Shown here: positions 1-11,111 of the stretch, piece by piece
Numbering within the stretch: position 1 is the first letter of the stretch
Layout of the letters: the number at the start of each line of letters is the position of its first letter
DNA from: Promerops cafer
Taxonomy: Eukaryota; Chordata; Aves; Passeriformes; Nectariniidae
Assembly (NCBI GenBank): GCA_013398275.1
Contig: VZSE01001774.1
Span: 1 to 64,000, forward strand
Direction: 5' to 3'
DNA: 64,000 bases
Notes under the pieces: model-generated
The model's input: the letters and a program-made list of their open reading frames with translations, nothing else
What the model was told of the DNA's origin: nothing
Database searches by the model: none
Made by a program: the position numbers and the translations under genes

Positions 1-360
1 TACTGCCCAGTAAGTCCTGGAGCTGTCTGCGTCCACGTAAACCCAGCCTGTGCTCTCTGGACAGATCAATGTGCATCTTCCCTCCCCCTCCTGCTCCAAA
101 ATGTTGTGTTTTAGTACTGACTAGAAGATTCCTTTCGAACAATATAAACACATTTGTCAAAACTGTTCACAGTGGCTGGGCTTCTCTGAGGAGATGATGG
201 AAAAGGAGCAATGTTTAATTCCCAGCTCGGTGGGATTCGCAGCACTGTGTTATTTGAGCTTTGTTTCCTCCACACTTCCTTCTCTGTTTTTTTTCTTTTC
301 AGGATGGAAAATCCCTCAAGCTAAAATATTTTTACCTGGCTTGCACTCATTTCTAACCCA
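1..360. other. unique sequence, no gene seen
   Basis: Mixed-composition DNA with no recognised repeat, exon or motif cluster. The short open frames here run into the A/C-rich tract that follows and are not credible proteins. Confidence 0.6.
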
Positions 361-440
361 AACAACAACAACAAAACCCAAACAAAACAAAAAAACCACA
401 AACAACAACAAAAAAGCCCAAACAGCAACAAAAAATCCCA
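361..440. repeat. A/C-rich low-complexity tract (CAA/CAAA-rich)
   Basis: Irregular array of AAC, AAAC and AAAAC units. It could be a decayed simple repeat or the degraded A-rich tail of an old retroposed copy; no such copy is recognisable beside it. Confidence 0.75.
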
Positions 441-1400
441 ACCAGCTTGGTAGTTTTGAATTGGTTTATGAAGAAAACAAACCAAGCAATGATGCAGAGC
501 AATTTTTTGAGGAGGGCTTGCTTTTTTCTGGTTCATACAAGAACAAAAATGTTCATCTCCCTCCCCAGTCCTCTGGCCATTTTAAACAGGAGGGTCAATA
601 AATGGGGAGAATGGGGAGAAACACATTTATAGCTGGGAAAATGAGATGGGAAAACCCCACGGGAGGAGACATTATGGATTAGCAGAGGGAAGGAGACGCC
701 TGTTCCAGAGACTCATCAAAGACCCTGAATTTCACAGAGTGATGAACTTGGGGGAGGAAGAGAAGGAAAAGGAGAAGGACGAGGAAGAGGAAAAGGAGGA
801 GGAAGGCTTCTACTGACAAAAGACAGATAAAGTGGAGCTTAAATGTCACATCCTCTCATGGCAATGCCCTGTGTCCTCCTGCTGTGACCTCCTGCCCCTC
901 TGATCCCTGGCTTTGTCTGGAGGGGAAGTGGAGACATCTCAATGCTGATGTCACACAGTCACAGGTCTGCGACTCCTGGGACTCTGTCTAACAAAACCAC
1001 CCAGAACAGCCTCAGCAAACGTCCTCTGGACAACATGGAGTGAGAATTGACACTGAACACCATTTCTAGAGCCACTTGTGCCATGAAGCTGAAGAGCTCT
1101 TCTGTGCTATCTCCTGTTTTGAAGAGCTCTTGGTGTGACACAAGGGTTTAGGTCAAGCATTCTCACTTCCACCAGTTCCATCCACTCCTGGAAAACACAT
1201 TACCAGGAGGAGAGGATCTGTGCTCTTTCCTGTCACATCTTTAGGCAGCTTTTTGTTCCCTAGTTCTTGTTTTCCTCGTTTCTAGCAGGTTAAGAAACAG
1301 CTCAGAAGATGCACAAAAAGGCCTGTCATTATTTACACATCTTCACTCCCCAAAACCATTCCAAGCACTTAAAAAATACGTGTGAGACCAAGGTGCTTTC
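441..1400. other. unique sequence with a purine tract, no gene seen
   Basis: No exon or interspersed repeat recognised. It contains a GA-rich tract at about 750-806 (listed separately). The rest is ordinary unique sequence. Confidence 0.55.
750..806. repeat. GA/GGA-rich purine tract
   Basis: Almost pure purine run of GAAG, GGA and GAGGAA units on the + strand, close to a GGA-type simple repeat. Long purine runs can form unusual DNA structure; here it is most simply a low-complexity repeat. Confidence 0.8.
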
Positions 1401-1440
1401 AACAAAAAAAAAAAAAAGAAAAAAAGAAAAAAAAAAAGAA
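1401..1440. repeat. interrupted poly-A tract
   Basis: About 40 bases of A broken by single G residues. No LINE or SINE body is recognisable immediately upstream, so it is called a simple repeat and not a retroposon tail. Confidence 0.85.
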
Positions 1441-2435
1441 ATGATGAAATTTTTCGTAAATAGAAATAAATAGCAAATGACTTCTATGTCCTTTTTATTT
1501 GCTCCCTGGCTCTGCAGAACGTAAAGGTTATGTTTTCCAAATTTTCCCTGCTGCTGTAAAGATCAAACAGTCAAAAGGCAAGGAAGGCTGAGCCCCTCAT
1601 TTCATGTCATGACTTCAGGAGCTGGTCCCTTTGGAAAAGCAATAAACATCCCGGGCCTGATGCTCTAGAGTATTGGTGAGATTTGTGAGTAAGAACAGAA
1701 TTTTATGGGCCTTGACTGTCCTTAGGATCCCTCAGGGGGAACTTTTGGTTATTCTAAACATAACTTGCTTCTTTTCCAACGTCCTTTCTCACCTGGCTTG
1801 TGCTAAAAGCTGTGCACGGGGTTGTGAGCTCCTCCACGCTGACAACAGCGATTTCCCTTCCTGCTTCCCACGGCTGTACCCGGACCCATGGGATGCTGCC
1901 TTGGCTCATTTTGCCTCTGTGTGTATCTCACAGCCTGAGCAGCCTCTCTGAGATGTCAGGGCAATTTCTTTTTCCCTTTTTCCTGCCACAGGCCAAGCAC
2001 AGGGAAGAAGGGCTCTGGCCCCAGGGGATCCTGCTCTTGGGATCCTTCCAGCGGGAGCAGATGGCGGTGGCACATGAGCATTTCAGGCATCACTACCGCT
2101 GTGGATGGGCTCACCTTAAGGAAACACAGAAACCCATTTGTCCTACTATTCAAACCATGTCTCTATCCTTGGCTGACACAGCTCAGCCTCATCGGTGCAC
2201 ACGGCCAGGTCGCTGAATTCAGCTCCCTGCAAGGCAGGGAAGGGGAGCAGGAGGATCCCCAGCACCTCCCCGTTACTACGGTAACACAGCAGCCCTGCTC
2301 GGTACCACTCTGGTCACTGCAACAATACTTTTCTCTAACGGTCCCACTCAATCCTGCCTGGGAAAGAGCTCAAGCCAAGGGGAGGAATGCAAACAGCTCC
2401 CCCTCAGCCGAGGGGGAAGCTCTCCCCGCTGCCCA
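1441..2435. other. unique sequence, no gene seen
   Basis: Open frames of 138 and 170 codons overlap each other at about 1800-2586 on the + strand. Neither has a recognisable domain, both cover GC-rich DNA, and no splice sites frame them convincingly. Treated as non-coding. Confidence 0.55.
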
Positions 2436-2470
2436 CAGCCACCCTGACAGCCACCCCGACAGCCACCCCA
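2436..2470. repeat. 12-bp tandem repeat, about 3 copies
   Basis: The unit CAGCCACCCCGA is repeated nearly three times with single-base differences. It is a short local duplication. Confidence 0.75.
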
Positions 2471-2639
2471 ACCTTTTATTAAGTGTCGAGCCATTCCCTT
2501 TGCCTGTCGCTCTGTTTTATTTCCATTACCTTTCAGCAGGGAAAGATTTAGGATCCATCTCCCTGTTTAGCAACATCCATTTGTAACAGCGGGACCGCTG
2601 GGGAGCAGTCAATAAGTGCTACACCGGTCCATCCCTGGA

Positions 2640-2920
2640 AACTGTGCAGCAGTTAGTGCAGAATATGAAATATATATGGCTGCCTTCACCTAATCTAAAA
2701 CTGTATCAAATGGCTCTTAACCTTGCCCGAATGAATTCAATTTGGCTACTGGATGCGGATCCAATCCTTGGGCTAGAACAGAAAAATCACTTACTAAAGC
2801 GATGCTCCCGAGGGACGAGCTTCTGAAAGAAAACTTGGAAAGATTTCCAGTTCGCTAGTCCTGTGATAGTTCACGCAAGACAAATCTGGAATGATGAGGT
2901 CTTTTCGTCAAACACAAGAA
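2640..2920. promoter_or_regulatory. candidate conserved non-coding block
   Basis: Repeat-free, AT-leaning block with rare CpG-containing words kept among AT-rich words, unlike the GC-richer flanks. An open frame of 60 codons (2644-2826, +) is present but matches nothing recognised, and no acceptor or donor bounds it. It could be a conserved non-coding element; a diverged old exon or pseudogene fragment cannot be excluded. Confidence 0.3.
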
Positions 2921-3124
2921 AACCCCAGGAAACACGGGAATAGCATTACAAGTGCATTGGTGGGGGGATTGTTGGGGATGCTCAGGGGAACGCAGGAGAC
3001 TACAGGGATGGGCAGAATATGGGGATGTGAATCAGAGGATCTTTGTGTATTTCTGGGGGTCTCATAAGAGAGGGGGTTTGTAAAGAGAAGCAGAGAGTGC
3101 TCAAAGCAAGGGGAACAAAAACAT

Positions 3125-3475
3125 CTATCCCTGCCTTCTGGCATTTCCCTTTATCCTGTCCCTCCATGCCTTGGCCCCAGTCCCTCTCCAGCTCCCCTGG
3201 AGACCCTCTAGGCCCTGGAAGGGGCTCTAAGATCTCCCCAGAGCCTTTTCTCCAGGCAAACACCCCCATCTCTCTCAGCCTGGCTCCAGAACAGAGGGGC
3301 TCCAGCCGTGGAACATTTCCGTGGCCCCTCTGGACTCACTCAAACAGATCTGTGTCCCTCCTGCCCTGGGACCCCTGAGATGGACACAGTATTCCAGGTG
3401 AGGTCTCATGAGAGCACAGCAGAGGGGCAGAATCCTCACCCTCGAGCTACTGGCCACATTTGCCCATTCCTGGGC
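3125..3475 (-). mobile_element. CR1 LINE fragment, minus strand
   Basis: Reads as the reverse complement of the CR1 3' region: the CAGTCCCTCTCCAGCTCC block, then the CTGGCTCCAGA and GGACACAGTATTCCAGGTG blocks, then a GAGGGGCAGAATCC block. The extreme 3' tip normally found to the left is missing, so this copy is truncated or decayed at its 3' end as well as its 5' end. Confidence 0.85.
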
Positions 3476-3684
3476 TTTATCGCTAGAGTACAGATGGCTG
3501 TGGAGAAACCAGGCTGTTCTCACAGACAAGGCTGCCTCTTCCCCGTGGGGGATGCTCCAGGAGACGCTCTTCTCTGCAGCATCACTCTCTGCCCCCGGGA
3601 TGGCAGCCCGTGGCCGCCAGGCGCCAGGCAGCGGGATGATTTCCCCTGGCTCGGGAAGCGCCGCGCTCCGGCCCCGCGCTATTG

Positions 3685-3790
3685 ACTCCCGCTGCAGTTA
3701 ATTGAATTGTCTTGTACTACACTTTGTTTAAGCTGATGAGTGATGGCTCTCACTCGAGCATTCAGCTCCCGGTGAAATAAGGACAGAGAC
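3685..3790. promoter_or_regulatory. candidate conserved non-coding element
   Basis: After GC-rich DNA the sequence switches to a low-repeat AT-rich block beginning near GTTAATTGAATTG and running through a GTTTAAGCTGATGAG segment and a CTCGAG E-box-like site. It has homeodomain-type ATTG/TAAT words and looks like vertebrate developmental enhancers, but conservation was not tested. Confidence 0.35.
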
Positions 3791-4059
3791 ACGTCCTCGG
3801 TGCCAAGCCCCCCCGGCCACCAACACCACGCCCAAAAGCTGCTCCCCATCCCTGGGGACCCTCTGTGCTGGGCACTGGCAGGAACTGATCTGGCTCTGAG
3901 CCCTTTCCGCGTTGAGCATCGGAGGATGACGCTTTGGGGGGGAATCGGGATGGCTGCCCCGGGGATGCGATGGGACTGAGGAGGAAGGATGCCAGAAGAT
4001 GCACAAAGCACGGAGTGGGGAAGGGAGAAGGATGTGAGGGGAAGGGATGTGAGCAAGGC

Positions 4060-4290
4060 GAGCTCACCAACTTTGCCTGGAGCCGGAGGCCGCTGGGCCC
4101 GTCGGCGCAGCGGGGCGGCGGCGCACTCCGTGGCTAATGAGGCATCTGCTCGGGCTGACAGGCGGCATCTGCTGCCGCCGCCCCCTCCTGCCGAGCTCCT
4201 GGCAGCTGGGCTCGGCCTCCCACGCAGCCAGGTGTGCCCACCTGCGCTGCTCCCGCAGCCCCCGGCCCAGCCAGGTGTGCTCGAGGCAGG
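4060..4290. promoter_or_regulatory. CpG-rich islet with paired E-boxes
   Basis: Local concentration of CG dinucleotides and GGCGGC/GCCGCC words in otherwise CpG-poor DNA. It contains CAGGTG (4229-4234), CACCTG (4239-4244) and CAGGTG (4272-4277), the class of E-box bound by ZEB/Snail and E-proteins. It could be a small CpG island promoter or an enhancer; no transcript start or coding exon can be supported. Confidence 0.4.
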
Positions 4291-4394
4291 CACAGCCCTG
4301 CGAGGAGGGGAGCATCCAGGGATGCCTGCAAATGGAGAAGCCTCTCTGCAGGGAGGGAGCAGGAACCTTTGCTCCAAAGCACACCCGTGTTCCC

Positions 4395-4520
4395 CTCTAA
4401 TTGCTGGTATTAAGCCATAAAATTTTATGTTTGCCGTGTCTCCTTTTATGTCTGACTCCCTGTTTACAATCACTTAGGCCGAGCTGCCAGGCTTGGCATT
4501 AAAATATCCTGTTCAATTAC
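4395..4520. promoter_or_regulatory. candidate conserved non-coding element
   Basis: AT-rich repeat-free block next to the CpG islet, with GGTATTAAGCC, ATAAAATTTTATG (a short inverted repeat) and TCAATTACTG words. Together with the islet it may form one regulatory unit. Confidence 0.3.
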
Positions 4521-6119
4521 TGTGGGGGCCCAGGGCAGCGGGGGCAGTGGGAGCAGAGCTGTGGGATGCACTTCCAGCCAGGAAATGGGAAACAGCTGAC
4601 CAGGACTGGCTTTAACCGAGGTGGAACTTGGCAGTTCAGACAGAAATGGCTCAAAAACAAACCCCAAGACTACAACAATGTGAAGATGAGGAGAAAATCT
4701 GGATTTGGATTCGGCCTCTCTCTAAACTAGAAGTGTTGGGGATGGGAGGGTTTTATTTTCCTTAGGAAAAGAGTCAGTTTAGAAGCAGAGGAGTCTTTTG
4801 GCTTTGTTTAGGGGCTCTGTGGGGCAGGCCAACAAGGAGCAGGGAGGTTTGGCCAACAAACAGAGGTTTGCCATGATTTTTTAAGCAGGAGGATCTGTCG
4901 GTGCTGCTGGAAACCTCTGTCCTCTTCTGAGTTGCAGGTGCCTCTTGTCCAGGGCAGATGAATTTACAAGGGTTCTCCTCTCAAGATGAAATTCTTAATC
5001 AAAGTCTTGATCACTATTGGTCATCAAAGACCCCACACGGCTTTTCTAATCACTGAAGAGGAAATCCACCCCCTCAATCAAATCCTAGTTAATTAGATTC
5101 CCAGCTGAAACCCGATATTTTCACCATACTCATTTCCTGGCCTGTTTGGCTGCAGTGTTGTACCATGTGGGAAACACGGGAAACCTCTCCAAAGGTGTGG
5201 GTCTGTGCACGTGGTAGCTGTGAAATCCATCTGTGATGCTCCCGAAGCACTGAGAGATCCATCACAAGCGAGTGTGGAACGGGATACATAAATCCAAAGG
5301 CAGTTTGAGCACCCTGCCTGAATGGCAGTACTCCTGCTTTGGTTTTGCTATCTTTAAGGGAGAAATATGTTTTCAGGGAAACAGGAGCTTATCAATAAAA
5401 GTTACAGAGGGACCAGTGCTGAGATAACTGGGGCAGGCAAGTGGTGGGTGTAAAGGCCAACCTGATTTCCATATGGACAACACAAGGCACCTGGGTTTTG
5501 CTCCATGCTCTGCTACAGAGGCTCTTGAGCTTTGACAAGGAGCTGTTTTCCTTGCTCTGCCTCACTTTCCCCAACTAAAAACTAGGAACAACCTCACACT
5601 ATCGACATCCAGTTGCTCAGTGACGGTGAAGCCCTTTCACAGGCACTGAGTGGGGCCGAAAGAGCAGCTGGGCACTCCCTGAGCTCTCCTCAGCTGAGCG
5701 CAGAGCAATGAGCTCCACCTCTCACATATGAAATGAATGTGGTGCCCATGCAGAACAGGGGGGAAAAATGGCTCTTCTTCATGTCCAGGCCAGCCTCACC
5801 ACCAGCTCTGCTGCACAGGGACTTTGCACCCTTCAGACCCCCTCAGCCACCTCCAGCATCACAGGTGAGGCCCTACACAGAAGCTGACAGGACACACAGC
5901 TGGGCAGGGATGAAGCCTGGGTTCTGCTTCATTTCAATCCAGCCCGACTCTTCCTCTTTGCCAGGATCCCAGCAGCATCTCCTCTTTGCCCAGGACCCCA
6001 TCTGGCTCCCGTCCTTCCGCCCCGCTGCAGCCACATCCCCCTGCTCCTCCCTGGCTCCGCACCAGCTGCTATTAACGGAACTCGCGGCTCTCGGAAACTG
6101 GGACTCTCCGGGAGTGTCT
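4521..6119. other. unique sequence, no gene seen
   Basis: No recognised repeat or exon. A polypurine-free GC-balanced stretch. The only long open frame (5733-6122, +, 129 codons) is proline-rich and low complexity, with no splice signals noted. Confidence 0.5.
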
Positions 6120-6250
6120 TAAATCTGAGGCCTTCCCTGGATATTTCCATATTTCGGCAGTTTAATGCATTGTATTTAATGTACTCAATTTGGAAGCCAG
6201 CAGGCAGCGCGATTTTCAGGTGCACACAATGTGAATAATGAAAGTCTCTG
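6120..6250. promoter_or_regulatory. candidate conserved non-coding element
   Basis: AT-rich block with GATATTTCCATATTTC, TTTAATGCATTG and TATTTAATG words inside GC-richer flanks. Motif-dense and repeat-free; function not shown. Confidence 0.3.
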
Positions 6251-6439
6251 AGTCCCCAGTTCTCAATCCACCTGAGTCCCTGGAACTGGATTAGAGGAGG
6301 GAGAGAGGAGGGCTGGCCAAATGAAACTCAGCAGCTGAGGGATCAGGGACAGAAATGAGTCGAGGGCTGATGGATGGATTTTGGATGTTCCAGCCAAACT
6401 GGAGGACACGCTGTACCGAGCTCACGCTGGGCACACCAT

Positions 6440-6570
6440 CTCCAGGAGACATTTAACTGGCCTTAATAATGTCAGTGTCTCTTAATGAAAATAGTCTGTT
6501 CCACTTAATAAGTACAGTGCAGGCTCGAGCCATTAATCCACTGAATCCGAGGTTTTCCAGCATGGGAAGT
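6440..6570. promoter_or_regulatory. candidate conserved non-coding element with repeated CTTAAT motif
   Basis: Three spaced copies of CTTAAT(A/G)A at 6462, 6481 and 6504 on the + strand, followed by GCCATTAATCC. CTTAAT/TTAAT words are typical of homeodomain (NK- or LIM-type) binding, so a clustered enhancer is plausible. Confidence 0.35.
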
Positions 6571-7189
6571 GCGCTAGTGCCACTGCATTCTGGAGCTAAA
6601 CCAGGAGATGGGCAGAGGAGAGCATCCTTTCCCTCATCCATTTCCAGATTAATCCCAGGCTCTACAGAGTCATGCCAAGCCCAGCACCAGCGTGGTTGCT
6701 TTTGTTACTGACGTGTTTTCCCTCTGGGAGGGTGGGAGCCCTGCTGAGGCAGAGGACACAGTCGGAACCAGAGAGGCACCAGAGGCTGGCGTGGTGGAAA
6801 GCCCAGCACTGGGTGTGCTGACTTGTTCACGTCCCATTAGCTTCCAACCTGCTCTGAGGGTGAAAGCAAAGCCACTTCCCTCAGTTACCTCACCCTACAC
6901 AAAATGAAGATTAATTTTAGGCAGGTGTTTAACCCACAGAGACTGTTAACTCCATTCAGTGGAGAGGAATAAACATCTCAAGGCACATTATCGGCACGGG
7001 AACGTCATCCTCTGGTCCTCTGGGGACAGGGCAAGAAGCAGAGGAAAATACTCCCCCTGGGAACACGTGGGCTGAAGCAAGAGAGAAATTCTGGGATGCA
7101 GAATTAGCTGATGATAAGGGACCTGCAGCTGATGGAAGAGGAGTTCTATGGGAAAAAGGCCCCCCAGCACAAAAGGCTCTCAGCCCATA
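6571..7189. other. unique sequence, no gene seen
   Basis: Contains no recognised repeat, exon or notable motif cluster. Confidence 0.5.
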
Positions 7190-7480
7190 ATTGGGGCTGC
7201 CAGGCTCCAACTTAATAATGCCAGTTAACAACAAAATTAATAATGAATCCACTCATGCGGGATTTGCCTGCACTGTGCCATCGAGGTCCTTCAGAAAGCA
7301 GCACCGAAGGGAAATTGAAAGTACTGAGCAAAGTGATAGTCCAACCTCCCCCGTAACTCGCTCGGTTATCATGATGTAACTTAAAATCTGCTTTAGCAAT
7401 TACATTCCTCACAAGATCTGAAGTGCTGGAAAGGAGAATTATAATGATAATATTAATATACAGCCTCTTCCTAGCGAGAG
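7190..7480. promoter_or_regulatory. candidate conserved non-coding element
   Basis: Long AT-rich, repeat-free block. Words include CTTAATAATG, AAAATTAATAATGAATCC, GGTTATCATGATGTAAC (arms GTTA/TAAC around a TCATGA core) and an A/T run with ATTATAATGATAATATTAATA near 7438-7460. The CpG words ATGCGG and CTCGCTCGG are kept within it, which is unusual for neutral DNA in this window. Confidence 0.4.
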
Positions 7481-8230
7481 CAAGTCATTAGGCAGCACAC
7501 AGGGAAGATGCACAGGCAGAAACAGATGGGAAAAGTGCTACATCAAGAGTTTAAAGGCAGGCTTACAAAGGGGAAAAAAAGCTGCAAATTCTAAGTGGAT
7601 TATGGAAGGCAGACTGCAAAGGGAAAGCGAGAATTGCTCTGCGCCGTGCCGGAAAAGGCTGTTCACACATGGCGTGGGAGAGGGGGATGGAGGGGAGGAA
7701 GATGAGCACCGGTGGCAGAATGAGTATTCCGGGGATGTGCTTTGCTCCCTATAATTCCAGGTGCTGGATAGGTTTTTTGTCTCATGGGTTTGACCAGGCT
7801 GTTTCTCCTCAGCACAGACAGATCAGTACCTCTGCCAGGTGACATATCCTGCCTGTGACAGATGGGCAGCAAAATTTAGGTGGGATAAATCTCAGCCTGG
7901 TAGCAAAGTGCATGAGGATGCACCAGGTTTGCTGGGGAGAGTCTAAAATCAGTGTCGTCAAACCCACAGTGCTCTGTGAGATATTTTCATCCAGGACCAG
8001 CAAAAAGCAGTAAATCAGAACTTTAAAAACACACGGGGTTTATCTCTCCTTCCCTCTAAAGTTTGGGCATGTTTTCCCACTGCCTTGTGGCTATCAGCCC
8101 TTGGGTGGGTTCATTAAACACAGCACTGTCCCCTCTTTTGTCTTCATCCGGCTCTTTGCACCTCTGCCTGCTGAGGAGAAGGAGCCCAGGCAGCTGCTGG
8201 GTGGCCTTTCCTTCTGTTCCTGGCTAGAAG
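7481..8230. other. unique sequence, no gene seen
   Basis: Mixed composition; no repeat family or exon recognised. Confidence 0.5.
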
Positions 8231-8239
8231 GAGCCTCGA

Positions 8240-8292
8240 TTTACACCCACACCCACACCCACCCCCCACCCCCAGACACCCACACCCCCATA
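8240..8292. repeat. ACCCAC/CCCCA simple repeat
   Basis: Imperfect array of CACACC, CACCC and CCCCA units on the + strand. Reading frames through it give Thr-His and Pro runs that are artefacts. Confidence 0.85.
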
Positions 8293-8514
8293 GCAGCAGC
8301 AAACCGGCAGCATCGGGCTGTCCCCGGTGCTTGTGATGCTCCCCGAGCCCGCCGCAGACGCGGGGCTGGCAGCAAAGGGACGCGACTCATCCCCCGCCCC
8401 CCGGCCTGCGGAACGTGAGCAGGGAGATCGAGCAACGAAAATAAACTCAGTGACCCCCAGCAGATTCCCTGGGGTGACCCCCTGACCTGCTGGGCTGTCA
8501 GTTGGATCATCCCA

Positions 8515-8704
8515 GACCCGGGCACTGCCCGGGCTCCCCAGGGAATGGGCACGGCCCCGAGGCTGCCAGAGCTCCAGGAGCCTTTGGACAGCGCTCCAGG
8601 AATGCCCAGGGGGGATTGTTGGGGGGTCTGTGCAGGGCCAGGGGCTGGACTCGGTGATCCTTGCAGGACCCTCCCAGCTCAGGATGTTCCATGATCTGTG
8701 ATTG
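8515..8704 (+). mobile_element. CR1 LINE 3' tail, plus strand
   Basis: CR1 tail in sense orientation, ending in CAGCTCAGGATGTTCCATGATC. Its core (CCCAGGGAATGGGCACGGCC through GGGGATTGTTGGGGGG) is nearly the same, in reverse, as the copies at 21981 and 52550, so these three belong to one subfamily. It is strongly 5'-truncated and holds no open frame of its own. Confidence 0.92.
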
Positions 8705-9339
8705 CTTCTCTACATGCCAGTGCATGTGATATTAATGATTTTGGGGCTCCCTCCCAGGCATTCCCCCCTCCCTGGCTGTCCTGGAGGAGCTGCAAGCCCA
8801 GCAGTTTCCTCAGCCGCTTACAAGAGCTGGGGTTACACCGAGCCCAGCCGGGGACACTTCAAAGAGCAATTGGCACAATTGTTCTCATTCTTTCACTCCT
8901 CACCAAAGCAGCAGAGATCCATCACACACAATATTCCTCCAGAACCTGCAGCCTGCACCTGCCCAGCCCCTCAGCATGGCCACAGCTCAGCTAAGGCCTC
9001 TCCAAGGGATGCTCTGCAGGGGTTTGGCTCTTGCCTCACATCACCTGGCTGACGAGAGACATCGAGGCACTCCCTGGCTCAGCACCCCTGGGAGCTGCAC
9101 GGCTCAAGGATGACACAAACCCCTCAAGCCACCCTGACTCAGCAGAGTGGGACCACACGGGACAATCTGGGATGCAGATGAAGCTGCTGCCACCAGAACT
9201 CACCAAGAATTCCAGCGGCTTTGGAGGAGGAGAAGTGCCCAGCAGGAGGTGCTGAGAGATGTTCTTGTGGTGGGACTGAGAGGACAGAGGCCTCCTCTCT
9301 CTGCCATACTGTCTTAATATTTCAGCCTGCTCTGCCATC
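8705..9339. other. unique sequence, no gene seen
   Basis: No repeat or exon recognised. Overlapping open frames of about 100-116 codons on both strands are unremarkable. Confidence 0.5.
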
Positions 9340-9880
9340 AGCCAATTGAAATGCAATTATCTCCCAAACACTCAGCTATACATTACTCCCTTATTGTTAC
9401 CTTGCTGGTAACAATACCTTACTTTTTCTGCTGTTCCATGCCAGATAACCTTAATTTTTCCCCATTTGTTCCAGCATTTTACTATTTGTTTGCAATCATT
9501 GCCTACTGGATAGACAGATCCTGCAAAGAAGCCAACATTTTCCCCCCATAATGCAGTCCCAAAAACTTCTAATAGTTTATTTGATCAAATAATCATTGCC
9601 ATATCAAAGCAAAACTATTTTCTCTTCAAAACAATGCATTTATTAAAATGTAAAGTAGTCTGATCATATTGGGAGTGAAAAATAAAAATAATATTATGGT
9701 CCTTTGCAGGAAAATAATGCATATTTATTTTGGACGGCTTCCCTGGAATTTTAATTTAGACCTTTATATATTTATTTCCCTTGCCAGCCAGCTGGGGAGT
9801 AAAACTAGGTTTGATGTTCAATTTTTTTTTAATAGAACTGTGTTCAGAACTTCAAATTTTATTTTTAAGAGTAGTTTTTG
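9340..9880. promoter_or_regulatory. large AT-rich candidate conserved block
   Basis: One of the longest AT-rich repeat-free islands. It holds a perfect 16-bp palindrome, TTATTTGATCAAATAA (9577-9592), repeated TAAAAT/AATAAAAATAAT words, and ACCTTTATATATTTATTT. The palindrome contains GATCAAA, close to the TCF/LEF core. Open frames are short and AT-driven. It looks like an enhancer cluster, or an old AT-rich insertion that has lost its identity. Confidence 0.35.
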
Positions 9881-10139
9881 ACTTAGGGCAGAGACCCTTT
9901 TTTTGCAGACTAAGATCCCTGCAGGAAACAGCATGTCCTGCAGCTGGAAATGGAGAGGCTGGCACTGAGAGGGTCGAGCTGCTTGGAGAAATGAGGAAAC
10001 TGGGAGTTCAGGCAATGGGCAGAGTCCTGCTGGAGCTGGGCTCCAGGAGCAGCTCTGTGTTAGATGAGAAGTCCATTTGAAGGGGCTTTACAAGCTCAGA
10101 GCATCCATTGCTCTCTGCCTCCAAGGAGAAAGAGCTGCA

Positions 10140-10290
10140 TTTCCCAGTCCAAGCATTCAAATAAAGCCATGATTTACGTCCCCACCTCACGGGACCGACT
10201 TAAAAAAATGGAAATCACAGGCATTTATAAAACAAGTAAATTTTAGTGGTTTCTTTCTATTTCCCTTCTGAGCCTTGAGCTTTTAAGGGG
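10140..10290. promoter_or_regulatory. candidate conserved non-coding element
   Basis: Block with ATTCAAATAAAGCC, GATTTACG, GACTTAAAAAAATGG and TTTATAAAAC words between GC-balanced flanks. Repeat-free and motif-like; weak evidence. Confidence 0.25.
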
Positions 10291-11111
10291 TTGTATTTTA
10301 AAGCCTCTCTGCAACTGCGTGAGACCAGAACTTTTTAAGATGCTGCTTATCCCTCTTATTTACACAGCTCCAGGGATTTTCAGACATCGCCACAAACAGG
10401 GTGATGGGGCTTTTCCTGATGGGGAAAGGAGGATCCACTGATGGGAAGATGCAGCTTGACCCCATCCATCTCCTGCAGGTGTGACCCTTGGGACAGGTGG
10501 GCACAGCAGCACAAATGCCTCAGTGTGGCACAAGTGGGGTCACATGGAGAAGCCCAAAGAGTCCCTGCTCCCCATCTCCAAGGCCACCCTGGGTCCCAGC
10601 ACCCTGCAAGATTAACAGCTGCTTGCAGCAGGATTAATATTTGAGGAGGATGCTAAAACCATAAGGCCTGGCATTCATAAATCTCCCTTTATTTTGCCAC
10701 TTCCAGGCAAACAAGCTCTCTTTAACATCACAATCTCCACTCCAAATGTGAGCCAGCTGTCTTTGGAGAGTGGACACTCTCTGCTGGAGCAGTTCTGGGG
10801 CAGCCAGAGGAGTGCCTGTCCCCAGACTGGCCAAGCAGCAAGGGCTGCTCCAGCTCAGCTGAACAGGAAGGAGAATTGAGGTGTGGAGACACGAAAAGAT
10901 TTTGTAATCCCACTTTAGCCTGACACAAATTTCCCTGGGGCCACATTGGAGCTGGGTCTGCTGCACACATATGTTGGGTCTTAAATTCAGCCTCCCCCCA
11001 CCGCGACCTTGGCAAAGCCCCGGCGAAGTCAGGGATGTGTAACTCCACGCTTCCTAATAAATCAAAAGGGATGTTTGTAGCAAAAAGCTGCTTGCTTTAC
11101 ACCAAATGTCA
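10291..11111. other. unique sequence, no gene seen
   Basis: Contains no recognised repeat. A minus-strand open frame of 110 codons (10634-10966) has no recognised features. Confidence 0.5.

Noticed and set aside
361..440. A/C-rich tract as the tail of a retroposed pseudogene
   Set aside because: No recognisable source gene or target-site duplication next to it.
2644..2826. 60-codon frame in an AT-rich block as a retroviral or gene fragment
   Set aside because: No recognisable polymerase, capsid or other motif. Kept only as a candidate conserved non-coding block.
3679..4473. 264-codon minus-strand open frame, the longest in the window
   Set aside because: It crosses a GC-rich CpG islet, where stop codons are rare, and two candidate regulatory blocks. 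Composition is Arg/Pro/Ser/Ala-rich with no domain, and overlapping frames are open on both strands.
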